A DNA stretch of 64,000 nucleotides, taken from the NCBI GenBank assembly GCA_003222395.1, contig QHWB01000031.1, positions 250,501 to 314,500 of the forward strand, read 5' to 3'. Numbering within the stretch: the first letter of the stretch is position 1; each line of letters begins with the position of its first letter. The notes beneath the pieces were generated by a model. The model made no database searches. It saw only the letters and a list, made by a program, of their open reading frames with translations, and was not told the origin of the DNA. The translations under genes were made by a program, and so were the position numbers. The DNA comes from Acidobacteriota bacterium (GTDB taxonomy: Bacteria; Acidobacteriota; Vicinamibacteria; Vicinamibacterales; CAVVIG01). Shown here one piece after another: positions 41,265 through 49,406 of this stretch.

Positions 41265-42608
41265 ATGAAACGCGCTGCCTCCGCTCTCCTGATGCTCGCG
41301 CTCGCGGCATCCGCGTTTGCCCAGACGCCGCCTCCGAAGCTCGAGCTCAAGTACACGCAGTTCACGCTGCCGAACGGATTGACGGTCATCCTCCACGAGG
41401 ATCACAGCGTGCCGATCGCGACGGTGAACATGTGGTACCACGTCGGATCGGCGCGCGAGAAACAGGGACGCACGGGGTTCGCGCATCTGTTCGAGCACCT
41501 GATGTTCATGGGGTCCGGTCACGTCAAGCCCGGCGAGTTCGACGCGTGGCTCGAGGCTGCCGGCGGCGACAACAACGGATCGACCGAAACCGATCGCACG
41601 AACTACTGGATCAACGTGCCGTCGAACGCCGTCGATCTCGCGCTGTTTCTCGAGTCCGACCGCATGGGGTATCTGCTCGACTCGATGACGCCGAAGACCG
41701 TCGACGCGCAGCGCGACGTCGTGAAGAACGAGCGGCGTCAGAGCTACGAGAACCGGCCGTACGGGATGGCCGAAGTCATGATGAGCGAGATGCTCTATCC
41801 GCAGGGACATCCGTACCACTGGCCGGTCATCGGCTACATGGAAGATCTCACCGCGGCGAGCTACGAGGACGTCGTCGAGTTCTTCAAGAAGTACTACTCG
41901 CCGGCGAACGCCAGCCTCGTGGTCGCCGGCGACATCGATTCGGCGAAGACGCGCGCCGCCGTCGAGAAATGGTTCGGCGACGTGAAGCCGGGGCCTGCGG
42001 CCGAACCGATGACGATTCCGGGCGCGCAGCTGACGGGCGTTCAGAGCAAGACCATCACTGATCGCGTGCAGCTGCCGCGCCTGTACCTCGCGTGGCTGAC
42101 GCCGCGTCACCTCGAGCCGGGCGACGGCGCGCTCGACGTGGTCGCCGACGTCCTCGCGGGCGGCAAGAACTCGCGCCTGTACAAACGGCTCGTCTACGAC
42201 ATGCAGATCGCGCAGGACGTCAGCGCGTTCCAGTCGTCGGGCGCGATCTCCTCGGCGTTTCAGATCGTCGCGACGCCGCGTCCGGGCCACGCGGTCGGCG
42301 AGCTGCAAAAGGTGATCGACGAGGAGATTCAGAAGCTGCAGCGGGAAGAGCCGACCGATCACGAGCTGCAGCGATCGATCAATCAGATCGAGTCGTCGTT
42401 CTTCAACCGGATGGAGCGCGTCGGCGGCTTCGGCGGCAAGGCCGATCAGCTGAATGCGTACTTCACCGAAACGGGCGATCCGGACTGGTTCAACGAAGAC
42501 CTGAGCCGCTACCGCGCGCTGTCCGCGTCCGACGTGCGCGCCGCCGCGTTGCGCTTCCTGCCGCTCGGCAAACGCGTGGAGCTGGCGGTGGAACCCGACA
42601 AGAAATAA
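41265..42608 (+). CDS. M16-family zinc peptidase (catalytic subunit)
   Basis: This 447-residue exported protease has a signal peptide (MKRAASALLMLALAASAFAQ). It carries the inverted zinc motif HLFEH (74-78) with the downstream Glu in NERRQSYENRPYG, so the active site is complete. The family cleaves peptides inside a clam-shell chamber formed with a second, inactive half. The next gene encodes such a partner. The length fits one two-domain half of an M16B peptidase. The C-terminal part carries the usual ADVLAGGKNSRLYKRLV pattern. Confidence 0.93.
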   Translation: MKRAASALLMLALAASAFAQTPPPKLELKYTQFTLPNGLTVILHEDHSVPIATVNMWYHVGSAREKQGRTGFAHLFEHLMFMGSGHVKPGEFDAWLEAAGGDNNGSTETDRTNYWINVPSNAVDLALFLESDRMGYLLDSMTPKTVDAQRDVVKNERRQSYENRPYGMAEVMMSEMLYPQGHPYHWPVIGYMEDLTAASYEDVVEFFKKYYSPANASLVVAGDIDSAKTRAAVEKWFGDVKPGPAAEPMTIPGAQLTGVQSKTITDRVQLPRLYLAWLTPRHLEPGDGALDVVADVLAGGKNSRLYKRLVYDMQIAQDVSAFQSSGAISSAFQIVATPRPGHAVGELQKVIDEEIQKLQREEPTDHELQRSINQIESSFFNRMERVGGFGGKADQLNAYFTETGDPDWFNEDLSRYRALSASDVRAAALRFLPLGKRVELAVEPDKK

Positions 42609-42682
42609 GACCCAATGGGTCAGTCGCGTCTTGTGACGTTCTGTTCTAAATACGCGCAAGCACTACGGTGCGAGCGCGTCAG

Positions 42683-42708
42683 CGCCGGGGGTGGGGCCCC
42701 GGCGTTTT
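42683..42708 (+). terminator. Terminator-like hairpin between the M16 genes
   Basis: CGCCGGGG, a 6-nt loop and the complement CCCCGGCG are followed by TTTT. The hairpin lies 33 nt before the second M16 gene, so it may be an attenuator that sets the ratio of the two subunits or an end for the first transcript. Confidence 0.5.
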
Positions 42709-42740
42709 GAAAAATGATGGGCCCCGCGAGAAACTAAAAA

Positions 42741-44192
42741 ATGTCGACAGGTCGCATCGTCTTGGCTCTGTGGCTCGCGATCGGTACAACGCCACTCGCG
42801 CAGCAGGCGCCCGATCGCAGCCATCCGCCGCAGCCCGGCCCGCCGCCGGCGCTCAATCTGCCGGCGATTCAGAAGCTGCAGCTCGCCAACGGCCTGCCGG
42901 TCTGGATCGTCGAGCAGCACAAGGTGCCGGTCGTGCAGGTGAATCTGCTCGTGCTCAGCGGTACGGCCGAAGATCCTGCCGGCAAGTTCGGCGCAGCGAA
43001 CCTCACCGCCGCGATGCTCACCGAGGGCGCCGGCTCGCGATCGTCGCTGGAGATCGCCGACGCGGTCGACTATCTCGGTGCCGATCTCGGCGCCGGCAGC
43101 GGCATCGATTCCTCCGGCGTCCGGCTGCACGTCCCGGTGGCGCGGCTGGCCGATGCGCTGCCGATCATGGCGGACGTCGCGGAGCGACCGACGTTTCCGA
43201 AAGACGAGCTCGAGCGGCTGCGCCAGGAACGGCTGACGAGCATTCTGCAGGCGCGCGACGACCCGCCGACGATCGCGTCGATCACGTTCTCCCGCGTGCT
43301 GTTCGGTCCGACGCATCGGTACGGGACGCCGATGTTCGGCACGGCCGAAGCGGTGAAGGCGATGACGACCGACGATTTGCGCGCCTTCTACACGTCGGCG
43401 TACCGTCCCGACAACGCCACGCTGCTCGTCGTCGGCGACGTGGCGCGCGCGACAGTCGTGCCGCTCCTCGAGAAGAGCTTCGGTTCGTGGAGGACGCAGG
43501 CCGCAACCAAATCGTCGCAGACGCTGCCGAACGTCGACCAGCCGGCGATGCGCCAGATCTACCTGGTCGACAAGCCGGAGGCGCCGCAGTCGCAGATTCG
43601 CATCGGCTGGATCGGCGTCCCGCGCTCGACGCCCGACTACTTTCCGATCCAGGTGATGAACACGATTCTCGGCGGATCGTTCAGCTCGCGGCTGAACACG
43701 AATCTGCGGGAGGAGCACGGATATACGTACGGCGCCGGATCGTCGTTCGACATGCGCGCGTCGGCGGGACTATTCGTCGCGTCCGCCGGCGTGCAGACCG
43801 ACAAGACCGCTGACGCGCTGAAGGAGTTCTTCAAGGAGCTCGGCAACATCCGTCAGGCCGTGCCGGCCGAGGAGCTGGCGCGCGCGAAGAATTACGTCGC
43901 GCTGCGGTATCCCAGCGCCTTCGAGACGACGGGCGACGTCTCACGGCGCCTCGAGGACGCGATCGTCTATCACCTGCCCGACGACTACTTCTCGAAGTAC
44001 GTGCAGAACATCCAGGCCGTCACCGCCGCCGACGTGCAGCGCGCCGCGCAGAAGTACGTGCAACCCGACAGGTTCGCCGTTGTTGTCGTCGGCGACCGTT
44101 CCAAGATCGAGGCTCCGATCCGCGCGCTGAACCTCGGCGCGATCGAGATCATGACGGTAGACGACATGTTCGGCCCGCCGCCAAAGCTCTAG
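42741..44192 (+). CDS. M16-family peptidase-like protein (non-catalytic subunit)
   Basis: This 483-residue exported protein is the partner of the preceding peptidase. A signal peptide is followed by the first M16 domain. The zinc motif is absent; the equivalent place reads ANLTAAMLTEGAG. The second domain keeps the substrate-binding pattern LGGSFSSRLNTNLREEHGYTYG. In known M16B pairs one chain holds zinc and the other holds this Arg/Tyr pair, so the two proteins should form a heterodimer in the periplasm. Confidence 0.9.
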   Translation: MSTGRIVLALWLAIGTTPLAQQAPDRSHPPQPGPPPALNLPAIQKLQLANGLPVWIVEQHKVPVVQVNLLVLSGTAEDPAGKFGAANLTAAMLTEGAGSRSSLEIADAVDYLGADLGAGSGIDSSGVRLHVPVARLADALPIMADVAERPTFPKDELERLRQERLTSILQARDDPPTIASITFSRVLFGPTHRYGTPMFGTAEAVKAMTTDDLRAFYTSAYRPDNATLLVVGDVARATVVPLLEKSFGSWRTQAATKSSQTLPNVDQPAMRQIYLVDKPEAPQSQIRIGWIGVPRSTPDYFPIQVMNTILGGSFSSRLNTNLREEHGYTYGAGSSFDMRASAGLFVASAGVQTDKTADALKEFFKELGNIRQAVPAEELARAKNYVALRYPSAFETTGDVSRRLEDAIVYHLPDDYFSKYVQNIQAVTAADVQRAAQKYVQPDRFAVVVVGDRSKIEAPIRALNLGAIEIMTVDDMFGPPPKL

Positions 44193-44339
44193 TCTTTCTT
44201 CGCGTTTTCGTGCCTTCGCGGCGTATCGTGGATTTATCCAAAAACGGATAATACGAAACCGGACGACATCTTTGCACATTTTGCAAACCGGCTCCGCCAG
44301 GTCCCGACACAGAGTGAAAAGAGAACACGGAGGCGTCAG

Positions 44340-44407
44340 CCACAGAGACACAAAGACCCAGAGTTCCTTTTGTACAAGAACGGCTCTGGGTCTCCGTGTC
44401 TCTGTGG
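44340..44407. repeat. 24-bp imperfect inverted repeat in a convergent intergenic region
   Basis: CCACAGAGACAC..AGACCCAGAG and its complement (two mismatches in 24 bp) flank a 20-nt loop. It lies between the convergent M16 and alpha/beta hydrolase genes and could end both transcripts. A smaller palindrome, TTATCC-N6-GGATAA, is nearby at about 44235. Confidence 0.65.
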
Positions 44408-44441
44408 TGTTTGCTCAGTGTCTCTGCCAACTCTGTGTCGA

Positions 44442-46508
44442 TTAACGTTGCCCGGTCGACGTCGTCGCCGTCGACATCAGCTGGTCCCAATGTCGTCCGG
44501 CGTTCTTGAGGATGACCGCGAGATCCTCGGCGAGGAGGAAGCGCTCGTCGATCAACTGCAGCGCCGCCTTCGAGACGAGTCCCAGGTACTGGTCCTTGTC
44601 GTGATAGCGCTCTTCGATCGACTGGCGCGGATCGCCGCTGCGCTTCCGATCGGACGCTGCGCGCGCGAGGGGAATATATGACCCCTGCATGCTCGAGATC
44701 ACGTCGGTCGGCCCCGCGCGCGCGTTGAAGAGATTCCATCCGGTGTAGGTCGCGAGCGGCGCCGCGAGCTCCGGCATCCTGATGCCGGCGATGCCGTTCC
44801 CGTCCGCGTCCCCCTGCGGCACGAGAATCGGGAAGGCGGCGCCGATGCGCGGCGGCTCGATCGTCACGACCCCTTCGGTGATGAATCGCGGACCGTAATC
44901 GGCGCGGTAGGCGCGGTGAACCGCCGTCGACGTCCTCACTCCCGGTACTTTCGGAAAGCGGAGCCGATCGGGTGCGACCAGCGTGCCGTCGCCGATGTGC
45001 GGGTATCGGCTCGGCGGCGGCGGCGTGCCGTCGGCGATCCAGCGATCCATGTCGAGCAGAAGGGCCTTCATCGCCCACCGGTAGTCGAGCGGGTTGTTGC
45101 GCTGCTGCCCGATCGTCTGTGTCGGCGGGAAGGGACCCGGTCCGTGCTGTCCGGCCGTCAGCAGATAGATGCGGACGTTGTCCATCAGCGGTGCGTCGCT
45201 CGCGCCGTCCGGCGTCGTGTGAATGAGCGATGCGGCACGGCCCCAGTACTCGTACTCCGAGTTCGTGTAGAACACCTTCGGCAGGAGATCGGGAGAACCG
45301 GCGTGCGTCAACAGGCCGTCGGTCACGCCGGTCACCGGATCGGTTTCCGCCGCGTCGGTGAACGGGAAGATGTCCGTCGGGTAGAAGAAGTTCAGGTACG
45401 GATGTCCGTCGCGCGACGGCTGCGCGAAGCGGTGGTTGAAGCTGCCGCGTCCCGCGCCGGCGACGTGCGCCATCACGCCGTCGAACACCCTGCGATTGCC
45501 TTCGTCGCGGTTGAATCCGTAGTAGAGATACGTGCGGAGAAACCGTCCGCTCTGCGAGACGCCGAATCCGACCGCGCGCCGAATCGCACCGGTCGGAATG
45601 GACCACGAGTCGGCCGACTTGTACTTCAGCATCGAGATCGTGTCGCGGATCGCCGCCGGTCCCAGGCCCACGAGCGGCGGGTTTTCAGCCGTGTAGACGA
45701 CCTCGTAGATCTTGTTCGGCTCGAACTTCGCGTTGAGATACACCTTCGTCCGATCCGCGGTGAAGCCCCACTGATCGCGCGGAACGAGCCGGCGCTGTCC
45801 CTCGACCGAATCGCGGACCGTCAGCACGTTGTCGGGAGACGTCGGATCGAGGACGGCATACGCCGCGTGATCGCGATCGGCGAGCGAATGATCGGCTTCA
45901 CGTTCCGTGACGACGAAGTCGCTGCGCACGACGCCGCGTATTGGCGTGCCGTTCTCCGTCGTCCCTCGACCCGGCTCGGGACGACCCTGAGGCTCTCGAA
46001 GGGTCGCGACCGGCGGATAGACGCGCACGAGGCCTGCCCGCTGCGGCGGGTCGAACTGCCATCCCACCCACAACAGCGTGAAACCCTGCTTCATCAGAAA
46101 ACCGTCGCCCATGTCGGCCAAAGACGATGGATCGAGGCTGCCCGTCGCGTGGTTGAAGAATCCGAGCATCCCCTTGCCGCCGCGGTTCGACACTTCGTAG
46201 AGCAGCGCGCCGTTGCCACGCTCGATTCGTTTTGGCTTGATGAGGAAGAAGTCGGACGAGAACTCGACCTTGCCGGCCGCATTGCGCGGCGCGTTGTCGA
46301 TGTCCGTGACGATGCGGTTCGCCGGCAGCGACGGATCGACGGCGAAGAAGATTTTGCCGGCGAGCTTCTCGTATGGACCGGCCGCGCCGAACGGCTGTCC
46401 TCCGACGAGATCGGCGCGCGACGTCACCTCGATCCGCACGACCTCGGCGGACACCGGTGCCGCCGCAAGCGCGAGCAGGACGATCACTCTCGAGACTCTG
46501 AATAGCAT
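44442..46508 (-). CDS. Exported alpha/beta hydrolase (Abhydrolase_10 type)
   Basis: This 688-residue protein has a signal peptide (VIVLLALAAAPVSA) and the layout of the Abhydrolase_10 family. The likely nucleophile lies in GVSQSGRFLRTYLYYG (Ser near 318). Other family blocks are YEVSNRGGKGML, GVMAHVAGAGRGSFNHRFAQP and DVISSMQGSYIP. The substrate is unknown; esters are likely. Residues 168-181 (TLREPQGRPEPGRG) come from a palindromic DNA repeat and look inserted. The start lies 11 nt after the stop of the CxxCH propeller gene, so the two are one operon. Confidence 0.85.
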   Translation of the reverse strand: MLFRVSRVIVLLALAAAPVSAEVVRIEVTSRADLVGGQPFGAAGPYEKLAGKIFFAVDPSLPANRIVTDIDNAPRNAAGKVEFSSDFFLIKPKRIERGNGALLYEVSNRGGKGMLGFFNHATGSLDPSSLADMGDGFLMKQGFTLLWVGWQFDPPQRAGLVRVYPPVATLREPQGRPEPGRGTTENGTPIRGVVRSDFVVTEREADHSLADRDHAAYAVLDPTSPDNVLTVRDSVEGQRRLVPRDQWGFTADRTKVYLNAKFEPNKIYEVVYTAENPPLVGLGPAAIRDTISMLKYKSADSWSIPTGAIRRAVGFGVSQSGRFLRTYLYYGFNRDEGNRRVFDGVMAHVAGAGRGSFNHRFAQPSRDGHPYLNFFYPTDIFPFTDAAETDPVTGVTDGLLTHAGSPDLLPKVFYTNSEYEYWGRAASLIHTTPDGASDAPLMDNVRIYLLTAGQHGPGPFPPTQTIGQQRNNPLDYRWAMKALLLDMDRWIADGTPPPPSRYPHIGDGTLVAPDRLRFPKVPGVRTSTAVHRAYRADYGPRFITEGVVTIEPPRIGAAFPILVPQGDADGNGIAGIRMPELAAPLATYTGWNLFNARAGPTDVISSMQGSYIPLARAASDRKRSGDPRQSIEERYHDKDQYLGLVSKAALQLIDERFLLAEDLAVILKNAGRHWDQLMSTATTSTGQR
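45967..46006. repeat. In-frame palindromic repeat inside the hydrolase gene
   Basis: CGACCC and GGGTCG bound a 40-bp element containing GGCTCGGGACGACCCTGAGG. The type CCTTCGAGAGCCTCAGGGTC is a familiar dispersed repeat in high-GC genomes (from memory). Here it encodes TLREPQGRPEPGRG and keeps the frame. Confidence 0.5.
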
Positions 46509-46519
46509 CGCGAACTCCG

Positions 46520-48664
46520 TTACTTCGCCAGCGGATCGGGCCGCATCTGGAAGTGCATCACCTTGCTCGTCGTTCCTTTGCCGGTCTCCATGTGGAATGG
46601 CGTGCGCGTGCTCACCGTCGCGTAGAGGCCGCGCCCTTTCCAACCCGCCTTGGCATCGTCGATCCGGCCGTCCATCCACTTCGTGTAGAAGCCGATCGGA
46701 TACGGAACGCGCAGGACGACCCACTTGCCGTCCTTCAGCACGAGCAGCCCTTCTGACGCGTTGCCCGTGTCGATCGGAACGTTCTCGCCGAGGCCGAGCG
46801 ATCCGTGCCAGTCGACCCACGTGTAGTAACTCGCTTCGGAGCTCCCCGGTTCGGTGACGCCTTTCATTTGCGGCAGCGGCTCCGCGTAAAGCGTCCACCC
46901 CTCGGGGCAGTGCTGACCGGTCGCCTTCGGGCCGTTGAGCGGTCCCTTGCACTTGCGGCGATCGAAGCTCGCCATGTGTCCGCTCGCGAGCGCGGTCCAA
47001 TAGACGCCGTTGCGATCGACATCGCCGCCACGCGGCGAGAAGCCGGGCATCGGCGGTTCGTACACTTCGGCGAGCGCCGTCTCCGGCGGATTCGATCCGG
47101 GATTCAACCGAACGACCGCGCCCGGGAATCCGAGCACGCTTCCCCAGATCGAACCGTCGGGCGCCGGCGCGACGGCGTAGAACGCGCTGCCGAATCGTTT
47201 GTCCTTCGTCGGATCGACCGGTTGGTTCGGCTCGACGTACGCGTCGCGCTTGCCGTTGCCGTTGGTGTCCATGACGAGCGCGGTCCAGCCCTGCGACTTC
47301 TCTTCGTCGTGGGTCTCGTCGAACATCTTGGTGTTCAGCCAGCCGACCACCTGGCCGCCACCGCTCGTCCACAGCGTCCGGTTCGCGTCCTCGGCGAACA
47401 TCAGGTGATGCGTGCCGAAACAGGTGCTGATGTGCGTCAGCTGTTTCGTCTTCGGATCGTAGACGGCCAGATGCCGTCCGGCATTCGCGAGCGGATACAG
47501 CTTCGCCGACGGATGGCTCGATCCCTCTTTGCAGAAGTCCGGATTCGGCGACGGACGCACGGCGGAGGTGATCCACACGCGTCCTTTTTCATCGAGCATC
47601 GGATTGTGGACGTTGTTCTTGCTGTTCCAGATCGCTTCTTCGCCCCAGTACGGCGACGGCGCCTCCATCTTCGGAGACGTCGGCGGCGTGTTCGGATCGC
47701 GGACGGTGAGCTTCACCTGGCTGATCTTGTTTTGAACGGGATCCAGCACCGGCAGATAGTCGGCGCTCAGCTCCAGCGATCCGTAAATGAGGCCGTTCGC
47801 GTTGATCGTGGGATTCCGCCTGTCAGTCGACACTTCGTCGTGCAGGTACGCTTTCGGGTCGGCCCAGTCCCACTGCGTGATGACGACGTTGCGTTCGAGC
47901 CCCTGCGGACGCTGAGGCGCGGGCGGCAGCTCGCCGGCCGCGATGCGATCGGTCCAGTCGGAGAACATCTGCAGCGCGCGCTCGCGGCCCAATGTGTTGA
48001 GGCCGCCGCTCATCTGCGCGCCGGCCTGTCCCGATTTGATGCGTCGATCCCATGCCTCGGCCGAACTGTGGAACGTGCCGAGCTCCTTCGGAATCTCGCG
48101 CGTCCCTTTCGTGCCGAGCTGATGACACGCCGTGCAGCCGCCCGACTTCAGACGCTGGATCCAGTCGGCCTGGCTCTTGATGTTGGGGGAGATCCCGTTG
48201 CCGCCCGGCGCGTTGCCCGGGAACTCGCTCTTCTCCGGCACGCGAATCATCGAGAACCAGAATCCGGCCGGATAGTACTGCGCCGCCGCGCGCTGGTCGG
48301 GCGCGACGACCGCCGTCAGGTTCAGGTTCTTTCCCGGCATCGCCTGGACCTTGCGCGAATCGACCAGTCCGTAGCCGCGCGCCCACACGTCGTAGGTCGC
48401 CTTCGGCAGATCGGGCAGCACGTAGCGTCCGCGGTCGTCGGTGACGACGATCTTCACGAACTTCGTCGGAAGCTCGTTCGTCTCCGCAATCACCCAGACA
48501 CCCGCCTCGGGTCCCTTCGCGCTCTTCACGACGCCGCCGATGTCGTCGGCGTCGATCCGAACGGCATCGTCGGCCTGCTGGACCGCGGTCGTGCGGACCA
48601 GCGACACATCGAGGAACACAGCAAAGCCAATCGCCACCGCGCACGCATAGAAGATTCGCGTCAT
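46520..48664 (-). CDS. Exported propeller protein with a cytochrome c-type CxxCH motif
   Basis: This 714-residue protein has an N-terminal membrane or signal segment. A carboxypeptidase-regulatory-like domain follows (GVVKSAKGPEAGVWVIAETNEL, about 44-115). It has a single haem-binding motif CTACH near residues 176-180 with conserved surroundings, then an NHL/lyase-like propeller (DEKGRVWITS, APDGSIWGSV, DRNGVYWTAL). It could be a c-type haem protein linked to oxidation of a small molecule; no enzymatic class is proven. The ATG at 48664 has AGGAG 7 nt upstream. It leads a two-gene operon with the alpha/beta hydrolase gene. Confidence 0.85.
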   Translation of the reverse strand: MTRIFYACAVAIGFAVFLDVSLVRTTAVQQADDAVRIDADDIGGVVKSAKGPEAGVWVIAETNELPTKFVKIVVTDDRGRYVLPDLPKATYDVWARGYGLVDSRKVQAMPGKNLNLTAVVAPDQRAAAQYYPAGFWFSMIRVPEKSEFPGNAPGGNGISPNIKSQADWIQRLKSGGCTACHQLGTKGTREIPKELGTFHSSAEAWDRRIKSGQAGAQMSGGLNTLGRERALQMFSDWTDRIAAGELPPAPQRPQGLERNVVITQWDWADPKAYLHDEVSTDRRNPTINANGLIYGSLELSADYLPVLDPVQNKISQVKLTVRDPNTPPTSPKMEAPSPYWGEEAIWNSKNNVHNPMLDEKGRVWITSAVRPSPNPDFCKEGSSHPSAKLYPLANAGRHLAVYDPKTKQLTHISTCFGTHHLMFAEDANRTLWTSGGGQVVGWLNTKMFDETHDEEKSQGWTALVMDTNGNGKRDAYVEPNQPVDPTKDKRFGSAFYAVAPAPDGSIWGSVLGFPGAVVRLNPGSNPPETALAEVYEPPMPGFSPRGGDVDRNGVYWTALASGHMASFDRRKCKGPLNGPKATGQHCPEGWTLYAEPLPQMKGVTEPGSSEASYYTWVDWHGSLGLGENVPIDTGNASEGLLVLKDGKWVVLRVPYPIGFYTKWMDGRIDDAKAGWKGRGLYATVSTRTPFHMETGKGTTSKVMHFQMRPDPLAK

Positions 48665-48808
48665 GGATCGACTCCTTGTTTCGGCGAGATTCTGCCACAG
48701 CGCCGCCGCAACGCACGGCAAATTCTGCGCAGTGATTTGCGCCCGTGCAGGCGATTTCATGGGGGAAAGCGCAGCTGATCGGTGCGGGACGCTCCTCGCA
48801 CGACGATG

Positions 48809-48814
48809 TAGAAT
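48809..48814 (+). promoter_or_regulatory. -10 box of the Uma2 gene (leaderless type)
   Basis: TAGAAT ends 7 nt before the ATG at 48822, with no ribosome binding site. Confidence 0.4.
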
Positions 48815-48821
48815 GCGCTCC

Positions 48822-49372
48822 ATGAAAGCGACCGATCCGCGCGTCACTTTCGCCGAGCTGCAGCAATGGCCTGACGACGGCCGCCGGTACGAGCTGTATG
48901 ACGGCGAAGTGATTGTGGTTCCATCACCCTTTCTTCGACATCAGCGCGTTGCGATGCATATTGAGGAGATCCTGCTCGAATATGAACGAGCGCAGGGCGG
49001 TGTCTCCGCCCTCGCACCGCTGGACATCGTTCTTTCCGAGCACAACGTCGTGCAGCCCGATGTCGTCTATTTCAAGCCGGAACGCCGTCACTTGCTCGAG
49101 GATTGGGACGCGAACCGCATTCCGCCCGACCTTGCGGTGGAAGTCCTCTCGCGCAGCACGGAGGCGCGCGATCGCGGCCGGAAGATGCAGCTGCTCGCGA
49201 GGTTTCAAGTCCCCAATACTGGATTGTCGACCCGGCGAAAAACACGCTCGAGATTTATGTGCTCCGCGATCATGACTACGTGCTCTTCGGCTCGTACGAC
49301 GAAGCTCAGGACGTCAACTCGCCGAGCCTGCCGGGACTTGCGTTTGCCGCCGCTCGTGTTTTCGCTGAATAG
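48822..49372 (+). pseudogene. Uma2-family nuclease gene with a frameshift
   Basis: The first 130 codons encode a Uma2-type PD-(D/E)XK nuclease: FAELQQWPDDGRRYELYDGE, then VVQPDVVYF and IPPDLAVEVLS. The frame shifts at a CCCC run (49211-49214); the rest, PQYWIVDPAKNTLEIYVL, continues in another frame to a stop at 49372. One missing C restores a full 183-codon gene. This is either a real one-base deletion or a sequencing error. As it stands the protein ends in unrelated residues. The parental family is common in Acidobacteriota and Cyanobacteria, but its function is poorly known. Confidence 0.75.
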
Positions 49373-49406
49373 CTGAATAGCAGAATTCGCGGCCAGGAGT
49401 AGTCCA

